From NCBI GenBank assembly GCA_964036315.1, contig OZ038510.1:86497164-86561163 (forward strand): a stretch of DNA of 64,000 nt, written 5' to 3'. Source of the DNA: Acanthosepion esculentum (lineage: Eukaryota > Mollusca > Cephalopoda > Sepiida > Sepiidae). Below the pieces are notes generated by a model. The model had not been told where the DNA came from, searched no databases, and was given only the letters and a program-made list of their open reading frames with translations. Shown piece after piece: positions 44,800 through 55,174 of this stretch (positions within the stretch are counted from its first letter, which is position 1; the number at the start of each line of letters is the position of its first letter). The translations under genes were made by a program, and so were the position numbers.

Positions 44800-44965
44800 A
44801 GTGACGCGCTGCTTTACGGAACATACTCCCGTATGAGTGCTTCCCCAAACGCTATTATCAACATGTTCAAGTCAAGTGTCAATTGTCACCTGTCCATATC
44901 CATATAATACTCACTTCCTACTCTTACATTCATATTACACAATTGATTCGGTTACACTCTACCTT
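44800..44965 (+). pseudogene. LINE pol extreme C-terminus
   Basis: The plus strand reads a decayed ALRNILPYECFPKRYYQHVQ, matching LWN-LP-x-CFP of the other copies, followed by 'atactcacttcctactcttac' 3' UTR-like sequence. Confidence 0.45.
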
Positions 44966-45239
44966 GAGTGACTCATGAGTCTTGTATTGGATGACCACTA
45001 GTAAAACAAAACCGAAGTAATGTACAAAAGATAAATCTGATTTTCGAATTTGCTAATTATATTTACTGCCCAGTAAACTAGTTTACTGTATAAAAATTGA
45101 GAAATATATTAGAAATGTTACAAATGGCGCCAAAGTAGCATTAAATATACGTGAAGTCGATCGGCAGAACCCTATTACGCATATCGAGTGTCTGATATAG
45201 CGGTCCGTTACAAGACCTCACTTAACAACCAACTAGGTT

Positions 45240-46303
45240 AACGGAGTAATTACCGTGAAAGTATTTGTAAAAAAGACAGAGCGAGGCATCGTACCAACTC
45301 GGTTAACGACTAGATTGTTGGATCGGAGCTTTGTGGCTGTATATTTTTTTTATAGAAAGATTATTTCAAATAATGGTTACAGTAATAAAGGTGTCTCTAA
45401 AATGAGAGGAAGAAGGAAAATTAAACTTATATAATACTTGATGAAAGATATATACCGAACATTCGCGTAGAAGACGACATATAACTCCCAAACATAACCT
45501 TTAAAAATTTGGAGTCGTCTACAATTATAAAAAAAGAAACCTTTTTTTTTATTTTTATTTTTTTAAGCTTATCACCCCAAGCAAGGCTGGAAGCCACTAG
45601 CACGCAAGGGGTTACAGAAGGTTTGGAGGAAGAGCAGATAGGAGTGGTAAAGGAGAGGATGTGGAGAAAGATAGTGGATCGATCAAGGCAAGGGGGTTAC
45701 AGAAGATTTGGAGCGAGGGCAGATAGGAATGAAAGGTGAAAGGATGTGGAGAAGGGAAGTGGATAGATCAAGGCAACTGGAGATATCGATTGACGTTACA
45801 CTTAAATAGTTCGAGATTGTATTTGTCAGGGAAACAGGAATAAGGAAGGTAGTTCCACAGGCGAGAGGTGCGAGACATGAAGCTATTGGAGTAGAAGAGA
45901 CGTCTACATCTAACAGTTTCAACGGTGAAGGGGTGGGAACGGGATGCCAGCCTCGTAGGACGTTTAAATTCATGAGGTCTAGGAACCAGCGAAAGCAGCT
46001 CATCGGAGCAATTACCGTGAAAGTATTTGTAAAAAAGACAGAGCGAGGCAACGTACCAACTCGTTTAACGACTAGATTGTTGGATCGGAGCTTTGTGGCT
46101 GTATATTTTTTTATAGAAAAATTATTTTAAATAATGGTTTCAGTAATAAAGGTGTCTCTAAAATGAGAGGAAGAAGGAAAATTAAACTTATATAATACTC
46201 GATGAAAGATATATACCGAACATTCGCGTAGAAGACGACGTATAACTCCCAAACATAACCTTTAAAAAACGGGGTCGTCTACAATTCTAAAAAAAGAAAC
46301 CTT
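45240..46303 (-). pseudogene. LINE C-terminus within a tandem duplication
   Basis: 45246-45541 and 46007-46302 are near-identical direct repeats (for example 'gactagattgttggatcggagctttgtggctg' in both). Between them lies a minus-strand LINE end (45572-46006) with one broken frame holding the LASRSHPFTVETV-equivalent, a CGT-FLIPVSL frame-shifted LWN-LP region, and two of the 84-bp 3' units. Since the LINE runs into the right-hand repeat without a break, the left repeat is a duplicated flank. A unit of about 760 bp was duplicated in tandem and then partly lost. Confidence 0.65.
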
Positions 46304-46635
46304 ACATTCCGAATGATGTTTGTCAGTAGGCTAACCTCAGCCTGGGTGCGATAACCACTAACGTATATGAAAAGATTCATATTATAAATTAAACTGATAA
46401 TAAAAATAATCAAACCATTTCTACCTTATATATTACTTGTATAAATGTATAATAAACTGCCTATCTGAAAAATAATTGCATATCAGTGAAATCAACTTGT
46501 ATCCATGCAAGCTCAGCTGAGAAAATGCAAACATCGAGTTTACTGTAAAAAAACACGAAAACTTTTATCTGCTATTAAATCGTTATTAGCAGTTGTCAAG
46601 AATGAAGACTGAGACTCGGAAAATAAGTTCATCCA
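46304..46635. other. no recognisable feature
   Basis: Nothing identified. Confidence 0.4.
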
Positions 46636-46639
46636 AGTT

Positions 46640-46935
46640 TTACATTATTTACATTATTCGGACTATTGTCTTCATCTTTGTCGCCATATTTATTACAACG
46701 TTTCGGCCGTTGTGCGCTCCGGCCTTCTTCAGGTGGTTGGAATGTCGAACTGAGCCCTTTATTTCGCTCACTGGGGTAGACTGTTCTAGTTCCATGTCAG
46801 TTATCAGTTATCTCCTTTTAATTTCCCCCTGAAAGTTCTCCACTGCCTTAATCGGGTATTGAACTCACACTCTTTGGGTCCTGTCACTGGATCTAACGCC
46901 TTTATCCACTGTGCCATGGGGACATCTGTATATGA
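46640..46935 (-). repeat. tRNA-like head joined to hammerhead-like core (PLE terminal unit)
   Basis: Minus strand: 'atggcacagtggataaaggc' (A-box-like) and 'gtgtgagttcaatacccg' (B-box-like) near 46930-46855; then 'ggagataactgataactgac', 'ggaactagaacagtctac'; then CTGAAGA, a GGCC/GGCC hairpin, GAAACGTTGTA (two-pair stem III, NUH = GUA) near 46735-46690; then 'ataaatatggcgacaaagatg'. Stem I pairing is poor. It lies 3' of the PLE RT and endonuclease on the same strand. Confidence 0.65.
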
Positions 46936-47200
46936 ATTTCTGGGTATTATAAACCTAATGTCTTCAGCAATCATTTTTACCAGTTCTCATATTGCAATTT
47001 TTGCTGTTATCATCATGTTTTTACCAGAGCTCATATTGCAATTTTTTGTTGTTATTATCGCTTTTCCCTGGCACTCCTTATTACTGGTTCCCATATTGTA
47101 TTCATTTCTATACTTGGTTGGCTCAGGAGATTTTTGAGGCCTAGCATATGTGCTGATTCCATATAGTTGTAATAAATATGGCGACAAAGATGAGGACAAT
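46916..47200 (-). repeat. duplicated PLE 3' region
   Basis: 'gacatctgtatatgaatttctgggtattataaacc' and 'ctcatattgcaattttt...gcactccttattactggttccc' match 47505-47690. The same PLE 3' flank is therefore present twice, separated by a transposase fragment. The phrase 'gtaataaatatggcgacaaagatgagg' at 47169-47195 is a plus-strand piece of the terminal unit. Confidence 0.6.
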
Positions 47201-47204
47201 AGTC

Positions 47205-47426
47205 TCACAAATGTTCAATATGAACCCCACCTGTAACACAAAACATGTCAAGTCGGTAGTCCAACCACTGCCAAACACGCTGTAGCATGTCTTGCGTAGC
47301 ATTCTCCAGCGCCTGACTGTTTCTTTGCTTTTGCTTGTACGATGAGAGAGGGATCCAGACCTGTCTTTTCACATCGCTCCATAAAAAGAAATCACAAGGT
47401 GTCAAGTCAGGTGAACTTAGTGGCCA
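47205..47426 (-). pseudogene. Tc1/mariner-superfamily transposase C-terminal fragment
   Basis: The minus strand reads WPLSSPDLTPCDFFLWSDVK (third catalytic Asp in SPDLTPCDFFLW), then ATQDMLQRVWQWLDYRLDMF and GGVHIEHL, stop at about 47205. This ending is typical of IS630/Tc1-mariner-type transposases with the RL-x-x-GGHIEHL tail. The upstream catalytic residues are absent. It is embedded inside the duplicated PLE 3' region. Confidence 0.7.
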
Positions 47427-47429
47427 GTA

Positions 47430-48717
47430 TTGAACTCACACTCTGCCTCCTGTCACTGAATCTAACTAACTCCTTTATCCACTGTGCTATGTGTCCTTGA
47501 GGACATCTGTGTATGAATTTCTGGGTATTATAAACCTAATGTCTTCAGCAAACATTTTTTTACCAATGCTCATATTGCAATTATTATCGCTTTTCTCTGG
47601 CACTCCTTATTACTGGTTCCCATATTGTATTCATTTCTATGCTTGGTCGGCTCAGAAGATTTTTGTGGCCTAGCATATGTGCTGACCCTTAAGTTTACGA
47701 ATTTTCCAATGGTTTTATTTGTCTATGATCTCAACCTGATCCCACCGAGGGCGGTGATCTTCCTTCTCTCTCCATATGTGGTCAGCCACGCCTTATTTTT
47801 CTACTTCCCCTCGTGTTACAGCTTTCTGGTGTCCTTGAAGCCTTACCTTAAGGGGGCGGCCTGTCTCCCCTTTATATTTCTTTCCGCAGCTGCACGGGAT
47901 AGCGTACACACAGTCTTTAGTCATGTTCTCCTCTATGCTGGGGGTCTTACTCGGAAGAGATATCTGCGAAGTGTCGTCAAGCTTTTGAAGGTTGTCCTGA
48001 TGTTATATGGACCGCAGATCCTTTGTATTTTCTCTGATAACCCCTTCATATAAGGCAGGCAGACTGTTTTCTGAGTGTTGCTGTCCTCCTCTTGTACCCG
48101 CCTACCCCAGTTTTGGGGGGCTGCTGCCATATACACAGGGTAGTTGTTACGTTGTAGAGTACTACTTATACTGACCAATTCTTTATCTAATATCTCTGGG
48201 TCACCACTTATGACTTTTTCTCGGTGTTGTAAGCAGCGGACGATCCCTTTCTTTACGCTGTATAGATGGTGGGAGTTGAAATTGAGGTACTTTCCGGTGA
48301 TTGTCGGTTTACGGTATATGGATGTCTTGAACCCATTCTATGTTCGAGATATTATAACATCCAGGAATGGAAGTGTGTTGTTACTCTCTTTCTCCATTGT
48401 GAACTGTATCGAAGGTCTTATTAAGTTCACATGGTCCAGTAGAACCTGAACGGCTTCCTTGTGTGGCCAGAGTATGAAGGTATCATCTACATACCTTAAC
48501 AATATAGTTGGCTTTAGAGATATAGATTCTAATGCCATTTCCTCAAAGTATTGCATGTATATGTTCGCCATTGCTGGTGATAATGGTGAGCCCATTGCTA
48601 AGCCCTCATCCTGTTGATATATGTGCCCTCCCATTCCAAAGTGTGTTGTTTGTGTACAGAAGTCAACATCTCCATCAGATTGGCCTCTGACTCATCCCTA
48701 GAAGAACGGACCAGTAT
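47430..48717 (-). pseudogene. Penelope-like element: RT plus GIY-YIG endonuclease
   Basis: In order on the minus strand: MLTSVHKQHT; GGHIYQQDEGLAMGSPLSPA and LRYVDDTFILWPHKE (catalytic YVDD intact) with NNTLPFLDVIISRT (48338-48634); YSVKKGIVRCLQHR; KGLSEKIQRICGPYNIRTTF; then CVYAIPCSCGKKYKGETGRP, the Y-x-IPC-CGK-Y-GxTGR GIY-YIG core of PLE endonucleases (about 47870-47925), and GHQKAV with a stop before DHIW. Several frameshifts and stops break it. The terminal unit at 46640 follows on the 3' side. Confidence 0.82.
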
Positions 48718-49012
48718 TCCAATAGATAATCTGATGAAAATGTTGACTTTCTGTACACAAACAACATCTCCATCAGTTAAGGCAGTGGAGAACTTGCAGA
48801 GGGGAATTAACAGGAGATAACTGATAATTGACATCCATTAAACATGGCACGTGGAACTAGAACAGTCTAACCCAGTGAGCGAAATAAAGGTTCAGTTCGA
48901 CATTCCAACCACCTGAAGAAAGTCGGAGCGTACAACGGCCGAAACGTTGAAATAAATATGGCGAAAAAGATGAGTACAATAGTCCGAATAAAGTAAATAA
49001 TGTACATAATAC
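48700..49012 (+). repeat. inverted PLE piece with terminal unit
   Basis: 48714-48770 reads DNLMKMLTFCTQTT on the plus strand, the same RT segment that lies on the minus strand just to the left, so two PLE pieces are joined head to head near 48707. It continues into a terminal unit (ccacCTGAAGAAAGTCGG...GGCCGAAACGTTGAA, near 48915-48955). Here the GGCC hairpin and cleavage triplet are both damaged. Confidence 0.65.
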
Positions 49013-49015
49013 CTC

Positions 49016-49187
49016 ATCTGAGAAATATAGACATATACCCAAGCTTTATTCGGCAAAATACAAGCAGGGTTCACATCACGTGCTCCTAGTATTCTCGAAT
49101 ATGGCTGACTGTCGTAAACGTGAGAACGGGCCGTAAACGAATATGATGTCGTAAAGGAGTGTCGCAGCCCATCTCTTATTTACGACA
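49016..49187 (-). mobile_element. gypsy-type 3' LTR (partial)
   Basis: On the minus strand a purine-rich 'aaaataagtaggga' tract is followed by TGTCGTAAATAAGAGATGGG, a plausible LTR start with TG, and later by CCGAATAAAGC with a polyadenylation signal. It lies 12 bases after the stop of the pol C-terminus, exactly where a 3' LTR belongs. The far end is not defined. Confidence 0.5.
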
Positions 49188-49199
49188 TCCCTACTTATT

Positions 49200-49884
49200 T
49201 TAGTCCCAGCCATACCTTTTTGGGGTCACCGACATACGACCTGACCCCCGTAGTGTTTGCACAATCTCTCTGCATGACGAATCATGGTCTTCTATATCGG
49301 CATCACTTCCTGGGATCATTAAAGGCTCATTTTGCATGGTTGGCGGTTCAACAGTTGCTGGTTTGGAAGGCATCTCCTCGGAGGACTGCTGAAACATCTG
49401 CTGGGGTGAAAATGTCTCGGAGCCAACAGGATCTGGGGCCAAGTCTTGAACCGACACAATTGATTCTCTCCCATCTGGATATCTGACGCATGCAAATGAT
49501 TGATTACTATCGATCAGGTTAACCCGATCCACTATGTGGTCATTCTTGGTAGTTGAAAAGTATTTATACCTGGCAAGATTTGCAACCAGATCGGAAATTC
49601 TTGGTAATGGAAAAGCGTCTAGTTCTGTGTAGATATATATGGTTTGGGAATAGTCCGCATATAATCGTTTTTTTTTGTGTATTTTAGCTTCATCTTTAAC
49701 CACTACTAATTGTGTATGCCACGGTGGAATACTGGGTTCAGTAATCCCATCTTCCAGAAGTTTGCTAATTTCCACAGCAATAAAATCAGAGTCCTCTTTA
49801 CTTAAACGTCTTGATTTAGTAGCAATCGGTTTGCATTTAGCTAAAATTGTTCTCCGCGCTCTCCCCAATTTTACCCAACGTCTT
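49200..49884 (-). pseudogene. gypsy-type LTR retrotransposon pol, internally deleted
   Basis: The frame has CKPIATKSRRLSKEDSDFIA, EISKLLEDGITEPSIPPWHT and QLVVVKDEAK...LYADYSQTIN-like text (RT fingers, with the usual VDYS), then DAFPLPRISDLVANLARYKY FST. It then jumps to NDHIVDRVNLIDSNQSFACV and RESIVSVQDLAP, the pol C-terminus, ending GWD. The catalytic YLDD, RNase H and integrase core are deleted. The frame stayed open across the deletion for 222 codons. It is probably a defective copy. Confidence 0.75.
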
Positions 49885-49967
49885 TCAGCATGAAAACCTG
49901 ACTAATTATTTGCACTATTTACATTGTTTGGACTGTTGTCCGCATTTTTCATGGTAGAAGTGATTGC

Positions 49968-50140
49968 AATGTCATTCTCTGTATTAAAAAATCTTCCAAA
50001 AATAAAAGATACTTTTCAGAAACTTTATTTGGAGAATATTAGCTGATTTAAAGTATAATTAATCTGATTTGAAACAAATATTATTTACTTTAAGTTTAAA
50101 ATAACATAGAAATGCATTTTTAAACAAAAAGTAGCTTTTC
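49968..50140. repeat. direct repeat 1 of a diverged duplication
   Basis: Nearly identical to 51737-51904 ('aaaagatacttttcagaaactttattt', 'attagctgatttaaagtataattaatctg', 'aacatagaaatgcatttt'). A more diverged third copy is at 50863-50945. Confidence 0.8.
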
Positions 50141-50589
50141 CCTCCAGTTCGGCGGTAAAGCACGGACTGAATCAAAACTTACTTTCTCTGACCTGGGAGT
50201 AACTCCAGTAAAAAGTTATTACAAGAGATAGTCATTTATTAAGTTAATCTTAGTTTGGCACGTGACACAAATATTAGGCACCCTCTGAGATCGAACTAAC
50301 TACTAATGCTCATCGAATTGTTACAAGAGGTTGATCGAAATATTACGTGCGAAAATATGCGAAAAATATCGATTTACAGTTCTTTCCTAATATACACTTA
50401 TGTCTTCCCGAAGATCTCAAAGGCATAACTGTCAAATTACAATAGACCTTTATTTAGAATATGAATCAAGTTACGCCTCAGATGTTTAAATGTTGAATCC
50501 ATTACTGCTATAAGTATCTGCATGAGGAAAAAAGAAAGAAACTTTTGTCATTGACTGAATTGGCGATTTCTCGAACACCTTGACGGATT

Positions 50590-50950
50590 CATTTTACCAA
50601 ATATTTTTTTAACGATACATTAAAATAAAGACCTCTACCAATTAACGTTCCCTAAGGTGTAAAATTAATTTTAAAAATGTAAAAGCTTTCTGGAAGCTTT
50701 CATTTTAGCTTTAATTGAAAGCTAAATGATTAAATTTACTATTTCCTGTAAGCAAAATACTCTGGTGTATTTCAAACAGAAATTATATTGATTGGAATCG
50801 ATTTTTTTTCTTTTTGCTAAAATAGCTGATTAGTGGCCTTTTCTCGTCATCTTTCAAAAAAAAACTTTTCTGAAAGTTTATTTGAGTAATATTAGCTAAT
50901 TTAAAGTATAATTAATCTAATTTGAAAAAAACATTATTTACTTTAAGTTA
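50590..50950. repeat. diverged repeat 2
   Basis: 'aaggtgtaaaattaattttaaaaatg', 'ctttaattgaaagctaaatgatt' and 'aaatactctggtgtatttcaaac' match 51507-51905 in the same order. This shows a segmental duplication with substantial divergence. Confidence 0.75.
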
Positions 50951-51380
50951 AAAACACTGAAACACCCTTTTAAAAGACTGAAGAGGAGTGTGAACCGGAC
51001 AATAGGTGAACCTGTATATACAATAGCAGATCAGTATAGAAAAGTGAATTACTGTTTCATTCATGCAAATGCTCTTGTGAATGGCATAGACCCATTTCCC
51101 TCCAGCTATAAATAGTTGGACAGACAAGATTCTTTTATCTCGGGTTGCAGTCATTCTAAGAGAAGTCAAACAGAATTCAAACCTAAGGAGGGCTGTTCAG
51201 AGAATTTATGGTACGCTATACAACATTATTCTATTTGCAATTCTTCTGAAAAATCTGCTTGGTTCTACACAAGCCTTCACCGCTATAATGAAATCATCTG
51301 TTTGAGTTGTCTCACAGTTCAGTTCGCTATAAAAGTGTTAACTCCTAATACATTGAAATCAACACCAGAGTCTAAAATAC
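50951..51380. other. no recognisable feature
   Basis: A TATAAATA at 51107-51114 precedes an open frame at 51116 that soon runs into the CA repeat; neither is convincing as a gene. Confidence 0.35.
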
Positions 51381-51381
51381 A

Positions 51382-51499
<118 letters not shown>

Positions 51500-51905
51500 C
51501 GATACCTAAGGTGTAAAATTAATTTTAAAAAATGAAAAATCTTTCTTGAAGCTTTCATTTTAGGTATAATTGAAAGCTAAATAATTAAAATTTACTATTT
51601 CCAGTATGTAAAATACTCTGGTGTATTTCAAACGGCAATGATATTGATTGGAATCGATTTATTTAATTATTTATTTATTTATTTATTTTGCCAAAATAGA
51701 TGATTAGCACCCTTTTTTTTGTCGTCTCTCATTGCAATATAATTCTCTGTATTATAAAAAATCTTCCAAAAACAAAAGATACTTTTCAGAAACTTTATTT
51801 GAAGAATATTAGCTGATTTAAAGTATAATTAATCTGATTTGAAACAAATATTATTTACTTTAAGTTTAAAATAACATAGAAATGCATTTTAAAACAAACA
51901 GTAGC
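51500..51905. repeat. second copy of the diverged duplication
   Basis: Contains the partners of 50590-50840 and 49968-50140 in adjacent order, so the ancestral unit was about 400 bp. Confidence 0.75.
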
Positions 51906-52310
51906 TGTGTTTATAACCGATAGTTGTCATGTTTACGTGTTTGACTAGGGATGACAGGTTTATTGTTTTACGGAGACTATCTTTAAAACATGATTTAAGA
52001 AAATGACGGGCGAATGCTTGTTTTATACATATTTGTAAAGTACTTAGTAATCTTAAAAATTTGGAATAAATTCTCCGTAATCAAATTTTAGTAATGTTGA
52101 CTTTAAATTTAATATAGTCATCGCTCGATTTTTTATCTGATAATGTCTTGTATGGCCGCCCATAGTTTCAAAATGGTCACGTTTATAAACATAAAAAATG
52201 AAAATTATTTTTAAAAATCTTAGTGTATAATAATTTGTATTAAGAGTTTCCATTTTTGATTAGTAAATATAGTTTATTTAAAGACATTTTTTATATGTTT
52301 ATTGATCTAT
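51906..52310. other. no recognisable feature
   Basis: Nothing identified apart from the beginning of an inverted partner ('aaagacattttttatatg' near 52279) for the direct repeat that follows. Confidence 0.4.
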
Positions 52311-52311
52311 T

Positions 52312-52732
52312 AAAAAAGAACGTTAAACATATCAAAAATGTCTTTAAATAAATTGTCGGACTCTGTCCAATTCAAAATATATGACGTCATTTGTTTACAT
52401 TTGATACGCTAAGAGCAGATATGAATAGAAGAGATTCATGGAAGATTTAAGTTTAAAGATAGTAAAATCGACCTTGCTAACCGGACGCTTCTCTGTGGCC
52501 GAATGGTTAAGGCACGTCAAGAGAAATGACGGTTCCGTATAGGATATACAGGTTCGATTCTCCTGTCGGAGAATGAATATTTTCGGACATTTCAGGCCGG
52601 TAAATGTTATTTAATACTGTTTATTGTAAACAGAGCATTTACTTAAATACTTGTATCTATAAAAAAAAGAACGTTAAACATATCAAAAATGTCTTTAAAT
52701 AAATTGTCGGACTCTGTCCAATTCAAAATATA
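52312..52732. repeat. 70-bp direct repeats flanking a tRNA-like sequence
   Basis: 52312-52381 and 52663-52732 are almost identical ('gaacgttaaacatatcaaaaatg', 'aattgtcggactctgtccaattc'), offset 351 bp. Between them lies the tRNA-Ser-like sequence and about 190 bp of unassigned DNA. This may be a tandem duplication or the terminal repeats of a small element. Confidence 0.7.
52489..52573 (+). tRNA. tRNA-Ser(AGA)-like pseudogene
   Basis: Acceptor stem TTCTCTG/CGGAGAA (seven pairs with one G-U), D arm TGGCCGAATGGTTAAGG with a good A-box, anticodon stem CGTCA/TGACG with loop AGAGAAA (anticodon AGA), a long variable arm as in serine tRNAs, and a B-box GGTTCGATTC. Position 33 is G where U is invariant and the T loop has two extra bases, so it is probably a pseudogene or SINE head. 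Confidence 0.55.
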
Positions 52733-52989
52733 AATACAGTTTCCACTGAATAACAAAATCACCTTACGTCATCAAAGTAATGCAGAAATTTAAAAGATTT
52801 GAAACTTTATAATTTATTATAATTAAAATTTTAAAATTAAAAAAAATGAAAACAATTCTTGCAAAGATTCATTATTTATTGAGTCAATAATGTCCTTAAT
52901 AAATCTAACTTATAAAAGCAAATAAAAGCTTTTCTGATTAAATAATATAATAATTTTATTGAGTATCTGTCTATATTTCTGAGGCGAGG

Positions 52990-53300
52990 TATTATGTACA
53001 CTATTTACATTATTCGGACTATTGTCCTCATCTTTGTCGCCATATTCATTACAACGTTTCGGCCGTTGTACGCTCCGGCCTTCTTCAGGTGGTTGGAATG
53101 TCGAACTGAACCCTTTATTTCGTTCACTGGGGTAGGCTGTTCTAGTTCCACGTGCCATGTTTAATGGATGTCAGTTATCAGTTATCTCCTTTTAATTCCC
53201 CTCTCCAAGTTCTCCACTGCCGTAACCGGGTATTGAAATCACACTCTTTGGGTCCTGTGACTGAATCTAACTAACGCCTTTATCCCATGTGCCATGTGTC
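52990..53300 (-). repeat. tRNA-like plus hammerhead-like PLE terminal unit
   Basis: The minus strand has the same parts as 46640-46935: a tRNA-like head near 53290-53220, 'ggagataactgataactgac', CTGAAGA near 53088, a GGCC/GGCC hairpin, GAAACGTTGTA and the 'aatatggcgacaaagatgagg' tail. Core boxes are intact and stem I is weak. A frame across it is incidental. Confidence 0.68.
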
Positions 53301-53302
53301 AT

Positions 53303-53470
53303 TAAACATGGCACGAGGAACTAGAACAGTATACCCCAGTGAGCGAAATAAAGGGTTCAGTTTGACATTCCAAACACCTGAAGAAGGCCGGAGCGTACAA
53401 CGTCCAAAACGTTGTAATAAATATGGCGACAAAGATGAGGACAATAGTTCGAATAATGTAAATAGTCTAA
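53303..53470 (+). repeat. PLE terminal unit in opposite orientation
   Basis: 'aacatggcacgaggaactagaacag', CTGAAGA, GGCC, then CGTCCAAAACGTTGTA in place of GGCCGAAACGTTGTA, so both stem II and the GAAA box are mutated. With 52990-53300 it forms an inverted pair bracketing the tRNA-like head. Confidence 0.68.
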
Positions 53471-53474
53471 TTTT

Positions 53475-53875
53475 ATTAATTTTTTTATTTTACGATTCGG
53501 AGCAGATTTTCAGGAAATGAATCCTCTCTTCTCCCCCCAACTATCGGTTAAATAATAGTACTTGTATCTAAAAATCATCATTGCCCCGAAAACATTGTTA
53601 ATACAATATTCAGTCGGGAAAAGAAAAGAATTAATCTTACAAACCAAAAATATGTTTCGGTTTTGTATAACCTACGGAAGGTTGATAAGCCGTGAAAAAA
53701 ACAATTCATTCCATCAAATAAAAAATGCTAACAATTTTAGAATGACTGATATTTTAATGAAGAACGAATGAATAACAAAAATAAATAAAATACTAACGAA
53801 AATGAATGACAACTGATAAACCTCATGTAAGAAATTCAAAAAAATTTACTACTATTACTATTACTTCTGTGTACC
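53475..53875. other. no recognisable feature
   Basis: Nothing identified. Confidence 0.4.
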
Positions 53876-53878
53876 ATT

Positions 53879-55170
53879 TGTCCTGGTTATGACGATAAAC
53901 TACATCCGGCAGCAAGGTCTCTTATCGGGACATTGGAGGGTTTGAGGATTGTGGAAACACCTCTTAAATGTTGTTGTTCCCATGTCCATCCAGAGCTGGG
54001 GTGATAGCACCTGTTAGGTTCCCAGGAAAAAACTTACCGTCCAAACAAAAATCAAAACACGAGGAAAGTATAAAAATACATTTTCATAAGAAAAATACCA
54101 GCAACATATTTTTATAAAAATAAATTACCAACAAAATATTTTATAAGAAAATTACTAACAGTATATTTAATAGTAGATTTACCAATACATTTTAGAGAAA
54201 AATTACAAACAATCCATCTTATAGTAAAATTACCAACAATACATTTTATAGTAATATGACCAACAATATATTTTAATAGTAAAATTACCAATAATAAAAT
54301 TTATAGTAGAATTACAAAGAACACATTTTATAGTAAAATGGCCAACGATACATTGTTATAGTAAATGACCAACAATACATATTATAGTAGAATTACCAAC
54401 ACTACATTTCATAGTAGAATTACCAATAATACATTTTACAGTAAGATGAATAATACATTTTATAGTAAAATGACCAAAAATACAGTGTTATAGTAGAATT
54501 AACAACAATACATTTTATAGGATAAACAGCAACAATAAATTTTATTGTAAATTGACCAACAATACATTTTATAGCAAAATTACCTACAATGCATTTCATA
54601 GTAGAATTTCCAACATTAAATTGCATAGTAGAAATACTAACAATACATTTTATAGTACAATTACCAACAATAGATTTTATAGTAAAATGAACAACAATAT
54701 GTTATAGTAAAGTTACAAACAATACATTTTATTGTAAAATGAGCAATACATTTTATAGTACTCTGCCCTACAATACATTTTATTGTAAAATGACTAGCAA
54801 TACATTTTACAGTATAATTACGAAACATATATTTTATAATAAAATGAGCAACAATGCAATTCATAGTAGAAATACGAGAAATACATTTTATAGCAGAATT
54901 ACTAAAAATACATTTTTATAGTAAAATGGCCAACAGTATTTGTTCATAATAGAATTACCAATAATACATTTTATAGTAATATGACCAACAATACATTTTA
55001 ATAGTAAATTTGCCAACAATACATTTTATAGTAGTATTACAAACAACACATTTTATACTAAAATGTCCAATGATACATTTTTATAGTAAATGACTAACAA
55101 TGTATTTTTATAGTAAATGACCAACAATGTATTTTATAACAGAATTACCAACAATAGATTTTATAGTAAA
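53879..55170 (+). mobile_element. element H copy with a 1.1-kb minisatellite
   Basis: The head ('cctggttatgacgataaactacatcc', 'caaggtctcttatcgggacattgg', 'aaacacctcttaaatg', 'gatagcacctgttagg') matches the other element H copies. It is followed by an array of about 40 units of 24-30 bp with consensus near ACCAACAATACATTTTATAG + TAAAAT. It is the same unit found in only three or four copies after the other heads, so the array expanded at this locus alone. Confidence 0.78.
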
Positions 55171-55174
55171 AAAA

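Noticed and set aside
48915..48960. Ribozyme-like core in the inverted PLE unit
   Set aside because: The GGCC hairpin and cleavage triplet are both altered, so it is not listed as a ribozyme.
52910..53520. Two similar frames MARGTRT...PSERNKGF on opposite strands
   Set aside because: They are translations of the inverted PLE terminal units, which contain the ribozyme-like core; similarity reflects the repeat, not protein conservation.
54060..55170. CRISPR-like look of regularly spaced short repeats
   Set aside because: Units are contiguous with no unique spacers, vary in length, and follow a dispersed eukaryotic repeat head; no cas genes.
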